NCBI RefSeq assembly: GCF_033807575.1
Contig: NC_084710.1
Span: forward strand, 17,526,357-17,590,356
DNA length: 64,000 nt
DNA from: Cydia pomonella
Taxonomy: Eukaryota; Arthropoda; Insecta; Lepidoptera; Tortricidae
Direction of reading: 5' to 3'
Both the position numbers and the translations under genes were made by a program. This document shows positions 1 to 10,023 of the stretch, piece by piece (the first letter of the stretch is position 1; every line of letters starts with the position of its first letter). The notes below the pieces were generated by a model. The model was not told the origin of the DNA, did not search any database, and was given only the letters and a program-made list of their open reading frames with translations.

Positions 1-212
1 TTTGCCTTGTTTATACTGACATTACCTCAAATAACACGGAGTCCCAGCGCGTACAAGTTTTTTGCAGAAATCGCGAAACGTCTGGTTGACGTAACTGGTG
101 ACCGAGGAGCTGCGGCTTCCTCGCACAACGTATCAGTATTGCGATACAACGAGGAAATGCCGCCAGCATCCTTGATTCAATGCCTCAAGGATGTATTTTA
201 GATTTAAGCTAG
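1..212 (+). pseudogene. C-terminal end of a retroelement ORF, frameshifted
   Basis: The frame open from the left edge encodes KFFAEIAKRLVDVTGDR. After a frameshift near position 113 the next frame reads AQRISIAIQRGNAAS and ends at a TAG at 210-212. I associate the pattern (E)IxKRLxDxTGD...AQRISIAIQRGNAAS with the C-terminal end of ORFs in invertebrate retroelements; the exact family is not certain. A second copy of the same type, also frameshifted in its AIAVQRRNAA segment, lies on the minus strand at 35163-35444. An AATAAA at 253-258 follows, as expected for a LINE 3' end. The rest of the ORF lies outside the window. The frameshift means this copy is dead. Confidence 0.55.
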
Positions 213-568
213 TTATCCTCTGTATATATCCATTATGTATATTTTTATTGTAAATAAAGTTACATAAATTTTATTAATAACAAGATAATATCTTGATATT
301 ATATTTTCAATTTAATTTTAGTCATTAGCGCATGTGAAAGTAAAAGCCTTGGGATCCAGAAGCCGGTCATTTATCAATTTCATATAGAACAACGATATTC
401 TGTTTGTATGAAAGATATTAAATTTGCTGTGGATCGATTGAACTATCCAAGGTAGATATTAGTTTTGAACGAGTTACTTAAATGATAAGAACTTCGTTAT
501 TGCCAAAACTTTTCTAGAATCGCAACATGTATTTTGAGTAGGTGTAGTGAACCAACAACAAATCTATC
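213..568 (+). other. Probable LINE 3' UTR, then unassigned AT-rich DNA
   Basis: The first about 60 bases after the retroelement stop hold an AATAAA (253-258) and T-rich DNA that fit a LINE 3' UTR. From about 320 to 568 I see no gene, repeat or RNA signal. The stretch ends at the TTAA where the 3.6-kb element begins. Confidence 0.35.
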
Positions 569-1113
569 TTAAGAGTCCTTATTCCTACAGACGAGCGTAT
601 TTTGTAAAATGCTTCCTTTTTCATTCAAGATTACGACGTAACTATTAGTATTTATTCAAAAACTGATAACGTACTTAAATAATCGTTTCCTAAACTAGGG
701 GCTCCAACAGTTCAAATTTTCATTTTCTCTTTTAAACCTCTTTTTTAATGAGGTTTTTTGGGAGTCTTTTCCAAATTTTGCAGTGAGATGTGGCGTTTCG
801 GTTCTCAATTTTGCTATAAACAAGAATCATTTGGTACATGAATGACTACAATTTGATTCAACATATCTCGTACGAGGGGCTGGAATGATTAACAATCGAA
901 GATTCATTTGAAAAAACTGATAAAATACCTTCCGAGTTTTCTTCATTTTTTTGGCGAAAACAGGGTTTTATTATATTTTATTTCCGCAAATTGTACGCAT
1001 ATTTTGCTTTAAAAATAATATTATAGCAAACTGTAACTTTATGTTAACCTATAAAAAAAAAATCGTAACTATGGGACCTACATTGCCGTAAATTTATATT
1101 TTTTTAAAACACG

Positions 1114-1178
1114 TATAAATCACCCAGCAGCGACGCCCCGCTCTCAGTCCGCGCGGAGCGCGCTTAGAGGACGGACCT
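1114..1178 (+). promoter_or_regulatory. Pol II core promoter (TATA, Inr, DPE) in copy 1
   Basis: TATAAAT lies at 1114-1120. TCAGT, the arthropod initiator, lies at 1144-1148, so the presumed start A is 1146, 32 bases after the first T of the TATA box. GGACCT lies at 1173-1178, which is +28 to +33, and fits the downstream promoter element RGWYVT in sequence and position. Three elements at correct mutual spacing are unlikely by chance. An AATAAA follows at 1262-1267, about 120 bases into the transcript, a layout like the U3-R part of an LTR; capture of an LTR promoter is a possible origin. The inverted array starts about 400 bases downstream. Confidence 0.65.
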
Positions 1179-1340
1179 GTGCTCGATTGTCAGGCATTCG
1201 TTGCGATCGTAATCAGCTACAGAGTTCCGAGAAGTGCTATATACTGCGATTAGAAAATCTTAATAAAAGTTCATTTTTTACAGTATGCCTAACAGACTCG
1301 CTTATTGATGGATTTTCAGTGTTACTTTTTTTTTAATACT

Positions 1341-1511
1341 AAGTCGGTGGCAAACAAGGATACGGCCCGCATATGTACGCCTGCAACTCCAGAGGAGTTA
1401 CATACGCGTTGCCGACCCTAACCCCCTCCCGCCCCTCGTTGAGCTCTGGCAACCTTACTCACCGGCAGGAACACAACACTATGAGTAAGGTCTAGTGTTA
1501 TTTGGCTGCGA
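1341..1511 (+). repeat. GTCGGTGGCAAACAAG dispersed repeat fragment inside copy 1
   Basis: The segment runs from AAGTCGGTGGCAAACAAG through GCCTGCAACTCCAGAGG and TTGCCGACCCTAACC to CTAGTGTTATTTGGCTGCG. I recognise it as a very common lepidopteran interspersed repeat. A related minus-strand copy is at about 18660-18765, and diverged pieces with CTGATGGTAAGC are at 28770-28860 and 29976-30060. Its presence inside both 3.6-kb elements shows that they are composite, having absorbed another repeat before spreading. Confidence 0.6.
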
Positions 1512-1535
1512 TTTTCTGAAAAACGCATTTTCACT

Positions 1536-3390
1536 TGAAATTACGTTAGGGTTTGCATTATTATTTTTGACCCGGATGAAGTCCAAGTTCTCATGATGGA
1601 GTCAGGAGTTGGTCATCAGAACTCCTAATCTACTTATTATAATCCCATCGTGTTTGGGCTCAAAAGATTTGCCCTGACGAACACCATCGATCTAGATGAG
1701 GTCCAGGGTCTCATGATGGAGTCAGGAGTTGGTCACTAGAACTCCTAATCTACTCATTATAATTCCATCGTGTTTGGGCTCAACAGAGTTGCCCTGATGA
1801 GCACCTTCAATCTAGATGAGGTCCAGGGTCTCATGATGGAGTCAGGAGCTGGTCACCAGAACTCCTAATCTACTCATCATAACTCCATCGTGTTTGGGTT
1901 CAATAGAGTTGCCCTGACGAGCACCATCAATCTAGACGAGGTCCAGGGTCTCATGATGGAGTCAGGAGCTGGTCACCAGAACTCCTAATCTACTCATCAT
2001 AACTCCATCGTGTTTGGGCTCAATAGATTTGCCCTGACGAGCATCATCAATCTAGATAAAGTCCAGGGTCTCATGATGGAGTCAGGAGTTGGTCACTAGA
2101 ACTCCTAATCTGCTCATTATAATTCCAACGTGTTTGGGCTCAAAAGATTTGCCCTGACGAGCACCATCTATCTAGATGAGGTCCAGGGTCTCATGATGGA
2201 GTCAGGAGTTGGTCACCAGAACTCCTAAACTACTCATCATAACCTCATCGTGTTTGGGCTCAATAGATTTGCCCTGACGAGCATCATCAATCTAGATAAA
2301 GTCCAGGGTCTCATGATGGAGTCAGGAGTTGGTCACTAGAACTCCTAATCTACTCATTATAATTCCAACGTGTTTGGGCTCAAAAGATTTGCCCTGACGA
2401 GCACCATCGATCTAGATGAGGTCCAGGGTCTCATGATGGAGTCAGGAGTTGGTCACCAGAACTCCTAATCTACTCATCATAACTCCATCGTGTATGGGCT
2501 CAATAGAGTTGCCCTGACGAGCACCATCAATCTAGATCAGGTCCAGGGTCTCATGATGGACTCAGGAGTTGATCACCAGAACTCCTAGTCTATTCATCAT
2601 AACTCCATCGTGTTTGGGCTCAAAAGATTTGCCCTGACGAGTACCATCGATCTAGATTAAGTCGAGGGTCTCATGATGGACTCAGTAGTTGGTCACCAGA
2701 ACTCCTAATCTATTCATCATAATGGTAATTTGATGGTGCTTGTCGGAGTAAATCTATTGAGCCCAAACACGATGGAGTTATGATAAAGAGATTACGAGTT
2801 CTGGTGACCAACTCCTGACTCCATCATGAGACCCTGGACTTCATCTAGATCGATGGTACTCGTCAGGGCAAATCTTTTGAGCCCAAACACGATGGAATTA
2901 TAATGAGTAGATTAGGAGTTCTGGTGACCAACTCCTGACTCCATCATGAGACCCTGGACTTCATTTAGATCGATGGTACTCGTCAGGGCAAATCTATTGA
3001 GCTCGAATACGATGGAATTATAATGAGTAGATTAGGAGTTCTAGTGACCTACTCCTGACTCCATCATGAGACCCTGGACTTCATCTAGATTGATGGTGCT
3101 CATCAGGGTAAATCTATTGAGCCCAAACTCGATGGAGTTATGATGAGTAGATTAGGAGTTCTGGGGAGTTCTGGTGACCAACTCCTGACTCTGTCATGAG
3201 ATCCTGGACCTCACCTAGATCGATGGTGTTCGTCAGGGCAAATCTTTTGAGCCCAAGCACGATGGAATTATAATGAGTAGATTAGGAGTTCTGGTGACCA
3301 ACTCCTGACTCCATCATAAGAACCTGGATGGACTTCATTCGGGTCAAAAATAATAATACAAACCCTAACGTGATTTCAAATAACACTGAA
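1536..3390. repeat. Giant inverted tandem array (120-bp unit), copy 1
   Basis: The left arm carries about 9.5 direct units of 120 bp (1581-2722), each with GTCCAGGGTCTCATGATGG, AGGAGTTGGTCACCAGAACT and GTGTTTGGGCTCAA. At about 2723-2730 the orientation flips, and the right arm (2731-3345) carries about 5 units of the reverse complement. One of these is lengthened by a 10-bp duplication near 3161-3180. The outer flanks are also inverted copies: TTACGTTAGGGTTTG on the left near 1541-1555, and CAAACCCTAACGTGA on the right near 3358-3373. The left arm could fold on the right over about 600 bp. Each unit also contains a small inverted repeat, AGGAGTT and AACTCCT around a 9-base loop. No coding content is visible. 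Confidence 0.9.
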
Positions 3391-3397
3391 ACTCTAT

Positions 3398-3835
3398 AGC
3401 ACTAATGTGCGCAAACGATTGGCATCTTGACTACGCAGCATGGGTGCGTAGCCACCATGCCAATCGATACGACAACGAAACACTATCTGTCTCTCTCTCG
3501 TACTAATATGCACAAACGATTGGCATCTTGGCTGGGCAGCATGGGTGCGTAGCCAACATGCCAAACGTTTACGATACGACAAGGAAACACTATCTGTCTC
3601 TCTATCGCACTAATATGCGCAATCGATTGGCTTCTTGGCTAGGTATCATGGGTGCGTAGCCAACATGCCAATCGTTTACGATACGACAACGAAACACTAC
3701 TCTCTCTCTATCGCACTAATATACGCAAACGATTGGTATTTTGGCTAGGCACTAAGCAAGTGTGTGGCCAACATGCCAATCGTTTACGATACGACAACGA
3801 AACACTATCTGTCTCTCTATCGCACTAATATACTT
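3398..3835. repeat. Four tandem hairpin units of about 106 bp, copy 1
   Basis: GCACTAATATGCGCAAACG-type starts recur at about 3398, 3500, 3607 and 3713, with a partial fifth at 3822. Each unit includes ACGATTGGCAT, a TTGGCT block, GGGTGCGTAGCCAA, ATGCCAATCGT, then CGACAACGAAACACTA and a CTCTCTAT run. Within a unit ACGATTGGCATCTTGGCT pairs with AGCCAACATGCCAATCGT across a loop of about 17 bases, an 18-bp stem with one mismatch. The same GCCAACATGCCAA motif occurs in palindromic elements at 4360-4440 and 56271-56520. A 62-codon minus-strand frame here is a by-product of the repeats. Confidence 0.75.
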
Positions 3836-4179
3836 TATTTATACCTGCAGTCATTTAGTAACTTCTTCATTTTCCATTGGTGTGAAAGAGACAGAATAAA
3901 GAGCAAGGGTTATAGTACACTCTGTAGTCTGTACACTTAGTAGTAGTGTACATAAAAAAAAACTACTGTGCATATACAATAAAATAAAGAGTGCCCATAT
4001 GATATCATATGACACTAAAATTAATGTTGCTTGAAATTATATTGAAAACTATCAAGATTATTCTAGTCTGCATTGAAACGCGCGTCGCGTTGCCGGCGCT
4101 CGCGTACCGAGCGCCAACGCCATCTATCGAGCGTTATTTCGTGAAATCGGAGAACGCTCCAAGGATTAAGGGCTCTTAA

Positions 4180-4550
4180 GGCGACATTTGGATGTCAACT
4201 ACAGCTGCATTACTGTTGCGACATTACTGCTGCGGCATCAACGCCGCCGCGGTATCTGTCCATTTCCTTTATAAATTTAATTACGTGCGCTGTCTGATGA
4301 CCAACGTGATTATGACGTTCAATCTCTCACTCAAGGAAATTCAGCGCCCGCAGTAATGCCGCAACAGGACGCGTAGCTAACATGCAAATCGCTTACGCTC
4401 CGTAGCGATCGAAACGCAACTGTCACTGTCAGATTAATATGGAAGAGTGATAGAGAAACACAAAGCGTTTCGTTGCCGTAGCGATAGCGATTGTCACCTT
4501 GGCTTGGCCGGCAGTAATGCAGTTGCAGTTGCCATCTGAATGTCACCTTT
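4180..4550. mobile_element. MITE with GGYGACATT termini, family M1 copy 1
   Basis: The left end reads GGCGACATTTGGATGTCAAC, then ACAGCTGCATTACTG. The reverse complement of the right end reads AAAGGTGACATTCAGATGGC, then AACTGCATTACTG. A second member with AAAGGTGAGATTCGGATG at one end and CCAAATGTCACC at the other is at 58867-59055. The interior holds a GC-rich block and a CGCTTACGCTCCGTAGCGA motif shared with other repeats in this window. The TTAA element copy 1 inserted exactly at its left edge. A 71-codon minus-strand frame inside it is not credible as a gene. Confidence 0.6.
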
Positions 4551-4906
4551 ACTAAGTAAGTAATTTATTTATTGTAAACTGTGTACATAAAGGTGTTAAA
4601 TATAAAGAATGTATCTCGAGTTGCTCGTTTCGGGCGTACAATTTATAGCCTTAAAAATGAATAACAACTATATACATTCTAACATCTAATTTTAGTATCT
4701 AATTCACCTGGAATCCACATACATTGTTGCGAATAGCATTATTTCGTAAAGTACCACGATTGTGGCAAGTAAGCATATGGCCATGGTATAGCGGTAAGCG
4801 GCCGCTAACAACTAAGCTAAACTAAATGAAAACTCCACTGATTATGCTGTCACTCGAGAGTAAGAAAAAACTCTTTGGTTGTTTGTAGTTGCCACCTGAT
4901 ACCGTT
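4551..4906. other. Unassigned; possible degraded LINE tail
   Basis: A short tract of AAGTAAGTAATTTATTTATT at the left could be the tail of an antisense retroelement. GGTATAGCGGTAAGCGGC near 4785-4805 faintly resembles a tRNA-like box A, but no box B follows. No gene is visible. Confidence 0.25.
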
Positions 4907-5035
4907 GTACAGTCAGCGTCAAATACTTTGTAGCAGTCAAAGTGGCCAAATAGTTCGGTACACCATACTAAATATATGGTGTACCGAACGATTTGGTTAC
5001 TTTGACTGCTACGAAGTATTTGACGCTGACTGTAC
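4907..5035. mobile_element. Palindromic MITE (GTACAGTCAGCGTCAAATAC)
   Basis: The stretch is one long imperfect palindrome. The left arm, GTACAGTCAGCGTCAAATAC then GCAGTCAAAG, is mirrored by CTTTGACTGC then TATTTGACGCTGACTGTAC. The centre is CACCATACTAAATATATGGT. Arms are about 60 bp with a handful of mismatches. I recognise the terminal sequence as a common lepidopteran foldback MITE. No coding capacity. Confidence 0.8.
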
Positions 5036-5050
5036 CTAGCGAGCTGTGAG

Positions 5051-5053
5051 ATT

Positions 5054-5103
<50 letters not shown>

Positions 5104-5104
5104 A
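5051..5104. repeat. (TA)n microsatellite with inverted flanks
   Basis: An uninterrupted TA run of about 39 bases (5059-5097) is flanked by ATTACTATAAT on the left and ATTATAGTAA on the right, so the whole is self-complementary. A 128-codon minus-strand frame crossing it translates to repeated IY and is an artefact. Confidence 0.9.
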
Positions 5105-6478
5105 AGCGCGCTCACTTCAACGCTATCAATCAAGGCTGGCTTGCGAGACTTTGAAAACTCTCGCCAATGACTTTTAAAGCCTTTGCTTTGCATAATTGTC
5201 TCGCGCATTGCCTTTGAAGGGTAAGGGTTGCGTGAAACTCCGAATCGACGAATATTTTATGGACAGAGTCAAAACTTACTCATTAAAAAGTTATAATTAG
5301 AAAACACTGTAACCCAACTACGATGTTTGGCCAGCCCTGCTGCATTTTGGTGGCCGGCTAAAAATATACTTGTTATAATATAATTATATCATCCGGGTTA
5401 TGAAAACTGTAAATAAAACTGCTGGGGCAGATAAGTTCTTGAGTGAAAGGTTTTTGTACCTACTTAGCAACAGGTGTTGCGAACTGGTGGCGTGTAAGAA
5501 ACCTTAAACAATTGTTTCATTTGAAGTGTACCTACATAAATCCGATATGAGCAGACGTAAACGTTTCACTAAAACATTCAAAAGCTTAAATTGAATTTCG
5601 TTAAAGTTCTAAGTACACGGATTATATATTTTACGAAAACGATTAGATTTAGTTAGTTTATTTTCTTTATTACCTATATATAAATATTAAATGGACAATT
5701 TTAACTAATTAATTACTTATTCAATGAAATATGGTGCATAGGTACATGATATATGATAAGATTGTTAAGCCAAATATGATCATGATTCTCGATGACTAAA
5801 TAATTTTCTTGAAATTTTATTACGATTGGATTTTAGGTACCTACTTAATTAGAACAGATCTAAACAGAGACGACCATAAAAATTTGTTTTGGGACAGGAG
5901 AGTCCTGTTCGCATTCGATACCTCTATGTTTAACCACCATTTTTACACGACACTACAGAAAAGTCCTCCAGACATTAATAAACATCGTGAGTTGTCTCGA
6001 GAATTTAACGGTACTAAAACATTTTTTGCCGTTTCCAATTTCGACTGCCATTGAGCTAAAGTTGTTGACAACACGGTTCTTATCGCACAGAGTACAGACA
6101 ATATAGTAATTGTATTTTGAAAAGTGTGTACAAAATAAATAAATCAATATTTTTTTCTTTATTTCGGAGTTTGTTGTCCATAGAGTTATTAGTAAAGATT
6201 TTAGTTGCTCTTTTTTGTATTTTGCATTAATAAAATAGCCGACTAAAAGCTAGACAATAAGAGCGTAAGCAAATAAATGCAACACAACTTATTTCTTTTA
6301 GAAACATAAAACTGTCTGACGCTTATCAATTCTTTGCAATATAAAATTCGCAACGTTTTAGTTTTATTACTATCAATGCAATATTGGTATCCAATAATAG
6401 TACTAGAGAAATCACTTAAAGTTCCAATAGAGCAATCCACGCAATACCTACTTATTGTTTAGGTACGACCGTTGAATT
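5105..6478. other. No gene recognised (1.4 kb)
   Basis: AT-rich DNA with several short open frames, the longest being 81 codons at 5809-6054. None has a domain, signal peptide or convincing codon pattern. I see no TIR pairs or tandem repeats. Confidence 0.4.
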
Positions 6479-6860
6479 TAATAGATTAGATTAGATTAGA
6501 TTAGATGATTTATTTCATGAAAGACAATTACATAATAAATTTGCATTGATGTCAAAAATATAAGAATTTCTATCATGATCGTCAAAATAAAATAATAAAA
6601 ATGAAAATAATAACAATACTAATGAAATAAAATTATAGCTCCAATAAGGATTGTCAATACAATTAGAATAAATAAGAGAAACAGTAAGTAGGTAAATACT
6701 TACAAAAATCCAAAATATAAATGTACAATGTCAAAAACTTACGAAAAAAAATAAAAAAAATAAAGTCCACTTAGATATCTCATAATTGCATCCGATGCTA
6801 GAGTGGAGATTTTTATCAATCTATACACCCTTGTTCAAACTTCTAACAGGGCAATTATGT
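6479..6860 (-). mobile_element. Antisense retroelement 3' end with (ATTAG)n tail
   Basis: Reading on the minus strand, a T/A-rich 3' region ends in about five copies of the 5-mer visible as GATTAGATTAGATTAGATTA at 6484-6503. The adjacent GATGATTTATTTCATGAAAG is typical of the 3' junction of CR1-like LINEs in moths, where tails are short microsatellites rather than poly(A). No ORF remains. Confidence 0.45.
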
Positions 6861-7010
6861 TTCTTTAGTTTTAAATTTGGATAAAATTTGGTAAGTTTGA
6901 ATATCTTCTTTTTCTGGGCGGAATAAATACGAGATCTCAATCTGCGACGAATAAAATGTGTGTAATTTTCTAGTTTTTAGGAAAACCTGTGAAATTATGC
7001 TGTGAATCTG

Positions 7011-7166
7011 TGCCCACGTGACCACCGCCACACAAGAGGCGGGCATAGATGGGAATGATTTGTATGTAGCGCCTATTCCCATCTGTGCCCGGGGGAGCAG
7101 ATGGGAATACACCCATATTACGGTGTATTAATCTTTGCCTGCCCAACGTGACCACCACCATACAAG
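7011..7166. repeat. Direct repeat pair around a hairpin
   Basis: TGCCCACGTGACCACCGCCA (from 7011) recurs as TGCCCAACGTGACCACCACC (from 7140). Between them GGGCATAGATGGGAAT (7041-7056) pairs with ATTCCCATCTGTGCCC, and a third AGATGGGAAT follows. This looks like a decayed foldback element. The overlapping short frames on both strands are shadows. Confidence 0.5.
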
Positions 7167-7350
7167 ATGCTTATATTGTACAGAATACGGAACTATATCT
7201 AACAATCGAATTTTATAAAATCAGACAAACAAAACGTCAACAAATAAAAAGTAGACCAACAATATAAAAAACACTAAAATTTATAATTGCTTATAAAAGG
7301 ACCTACTTACATGTTTATGTCCCATTGCGTTGTTTTTGCTGATCAATGTG

Positions 7351-8194
7351 TACAGTCGACGTCAAAGACATGTTTACACTTTTGCACCTTCCTCCTTTGT
7401 ATTCCTTTCGGCCGTCATCGCAACCGGGTTTTTTAGTCTTTCATGGCAACCAGTTGTGATATAAGAAGATTAATTATTCCTGTCACACAACCAGTTGCGA
7501 AAAAGGAAAATCTCAAAAAGCCTAGTTGCTACAAAAGACTTAATTTTCTTTGTTCACAACCATAGTAGATATTTTTAAGCTTTGTAATTTCTGCTTAAAT
7601 CACAAAGCACCAACCGCTTTTGTGCCTCAGGCTTACAAAAAGCATACTATTTAAGAGCAGTGTTACAGTACCTTAATGTACAATAGGTATGAACACTGTG
7701 ATTTACTGATAATTATCAAATATCGTGATATCTTTTGATCGTCTAACTAGTGTAGTATATTGAGGGAGTACAATATTTATCACAAACTGAGATCTGGAAT
7801 CGAGAAATCTAGATTTCCGTAATAAATAGGTATTGTGATCCCTTAATATAAGTACTATATTATAAACGTACAGTAAATACTGCGATATGTCAGTACGCAT
7901 CGTGACAGCTATGGACGACACGTGATACAAAACCCGTTACAGTACTGGTTGCGTAACAGGAATAAATATTTTTCTGTCACAACTGGTTGTGAAACACAGT
8001 TGCGATGGCGGCGATTTTTTTCTTCATTGACAACTGGTTGTGTTACAGGAATAAATCTTCTTATATCACAACTGGTTGCCATGAAATACTAAAAAACCCT
8101 CATAGACAACTGGTTGTGAAACACGGTTGCGATGGCGGCCGAAAGGTTTGTATTGTGGCGAAAAATTTAAACATTATCTTTGACGTCGACTCTA
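7351..8194. mobile_element. 844-bp TIR element with TA target sites (mariner-like)
   Basis: The left end is TA-CAGTCGACGTCAAAGA (7351 on). The right end, reverse complemented, is TA-GAGTCGACGTCAAAGA. The TA at both outer edges suggests a Tc1/mariner-type target duplication. The inverted similarity continues for well over 100 bp, including CTTTCGGCCG and CATCGCAACC. A 12-base motif, ACAACCAGTTGT or its near-palindromic reverse ACAACTGGTTGT, recurs about nine times in both arms, often with ATATAAGAAGATTAAT-like spacers. No transposase is present. The 99-codon frame at 8005-8304 is built from the right arm. Confidence 0.75.
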
Positions 8195-10023
8195 CAAGTA
8201 TACACCGGGTCACTACGTTGAGTGAGAAGAAAAAAAAATACAAGGTTTGTAGACAATTACTAAGTTGGATCAATGTAATTGGTATCAGGAAAGTTGCTCG
8301 TTAGTTGAAGATGTCGAGTCTTGTTTATTCTTAGAGCTTCGATACAAACTGACGTTAATGAAGGCACGATGAGAAACATTGGTAACCTTGTCAAGAAAAT
8401 AAGATATTAAAACAAAGATCGTATCTTTGTAATTGAAGTATATTTGACTGCATTTACTAAATCTATTCTGCATCGGACAAGATGACTTTTTCTTAAATAT
8501 CAGGTTTTTCTTGAATTGCCTTACATTGTCTAGCTGCCGAATTTGTCATTAACACACTAACTGCCAGCACCACAGAACTTGATGAACAAGAACGACTGTA
8601 AACTTCAAAAATGCGACCAAAAATTAAATGCAAGTGTGTGCGTACATTGTCTATGTGAGATCAAAAATAGTGATGTCATGTTACAACTTATTAATAATCT
8701 ATCGATGTTTAATTGCATTATCGACTACTTTTTCAAAAGTGTTTTTTTTTAAATGTTATATGAGTATTATTACTACTATTAGAGTTAGACCCTATTAGCG
8801 CTTATAGTACCTTCAAATTAATTAATTTATTTTTGTTTTGAATTTCGTGCCTCTTTCTAGCTACTGACAAGTTGGGTTGGGTGTGTATACGCTGCATACA
8901 AAGATATGCTGGCTTGTGTTTACTTGTGTTAGCGGCAAAGCTGTGGAAAAGTGGCTAAAATGTAAGTACAGTTGGAAAGTGAAGTTTAAATTTACCGCTA
9001 AACATGTGCACCTTCAAAAAAGGTATTATAACCATCGTTATTATCTTAAGTCGGTTATAAAGGTATATCTTAGTGATGTCTTGTGAAGTAATAATTACAT
9101 ACCTATTAATATACCGACGAATTATCGATACAGTCATATGAACATTTTGTGAAGCCCCAGCGTAAAGTAACAGTTTAGGTTTTTACACAAAATATTCTAA
9201 ATTATTGACTAAAATGAAGAAATATTAGCACACTATTGAAGAAAAACTTATAATAAACTAAAAACTAAAAACTTTTTATGCAGTCAATTTGACAAAATAT
9301 CGTTACGAAAACTTCGCTCGGAATATCGTAATTACCTGTGAAATGAGTAATTGCCTGGGTTATTTGGCCCTGTGACACAACAATCCGGCACACTACACGA
9401 CACCATCTTCACTACATTACGTTATTAATAGTTATATTCCTGATTCATTTATATTTTTTACATTAAAAAATACGGCAAAATTCTCGTGGCCGACTGCCGC
9501 CGACTTCTAACTCAAAAATGGTCACGTTTTTTTTATATGCAGTCTGCCTCTTCCGCACTCATGGGATGTTCATATACTTTTTGACTTCCCTTTCGCACAT
9601 TTCATGTCTTTAAGCGAAACGTTTAGTGGGTCTGTGGCCAGCTTTTTTTTTGCCTTAAGAGAAATTCAGAGATATTTTCAGTAGGTACCTACAAAATTTA
9701 CTCTCAATGTTCTATAGATAAAAACAAAAATTTGGCTGTAATACACAAATGCCATAAACGCTAAATTACGAGACGAGTAAATTTCAAAAGACCCCGAAAG
9801 TTAAGCTTCGAAGTAGCCTCAAGAGAAAGTTGAGGAAACGCTTAAATAATTTAGATAGGGCCGTCATCGGGCCATTGTCCGTGTTCATTAAAACTTTGAT
9901 AAGAGACATGTAATCGCGTTTCCGTAAACTTGACCTTAAATAATGACGTTAACCGTTGACGGGGAAATAATGTAATTATATTTTTAAAGGACGAATGGGT
10001 GGCGCAAATTCTTCGTGTATCGT
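8195..10023. other. No gene recognised (1.8 kb)
   Basis: Mostly AT-rich sequence with short frames of no recognisable content. The block at about 9770-10010 is less repetitive, contains GGGCCGTCATCGGGCCATTG, and is a candidate for unique, possibly conserved DNA. Confidence 0.35.

Larger units (their letters stand above)
569..4179. mobile_element. 3611-bp non-autonomous TTAA element, copy 1
   Basis: The ends are imperfect inverted repeats: TTAAGAGTCCTTATTCC on the left and TTAAGAGCCCTTAATCC on the reverse complement of the right. TTAA sits at both edges (569-572, 4176-4179), as in a TTAA target duplication. The same sequence at a constant offset of 11549 is found at 12118-15728 with different flanks, so the edges are where homology starts and stops. 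No transposase ORF is present, so it would have to be mobilised in trans. TTAA targeting is characteristic of the piggyBac superfamily; that assignment is inference, since the tips do not begin with the usual CCC. Inside, in order: an AT-rich left part, a core promoter (1114-1178), a repeat fragment (1341-1511), an inverted 120-bp tandem array (1536-3390), a hairpin-unit array (3398-3835) and a right unique part rich in GCGC near 4080-4130. The right edge abuts an older MITE at 4180-4550. Confidence 0.85.

Noticed and set aside
1581..3345. Regularly spaced repeats that might suggest a CRISPR array
   Set aside because: Units are 120-bp contiguous tandem repeats with no unique spacers, switch orientation, and sit in a eukaryotic transposable element.
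3394..3582. A 62-codon minus-strand frame, identical at 14943-15131
   Set aside because: It lies in the tandem hairpin array of the twin TTAA elements. Its identity reflects duplication of the whole 3.6 kb, and it has no protein features.
4822..5208. A 128-codon minus-strand open frame
   Set aside because: It runs through a palindromic MITE and the (TA)n run, translating to repeated IY; no coding signal.
8005..8304. A 99-codon plus-strand open frame
   Set aside because: Built from the right arm of the TIR element at 7351-8194.
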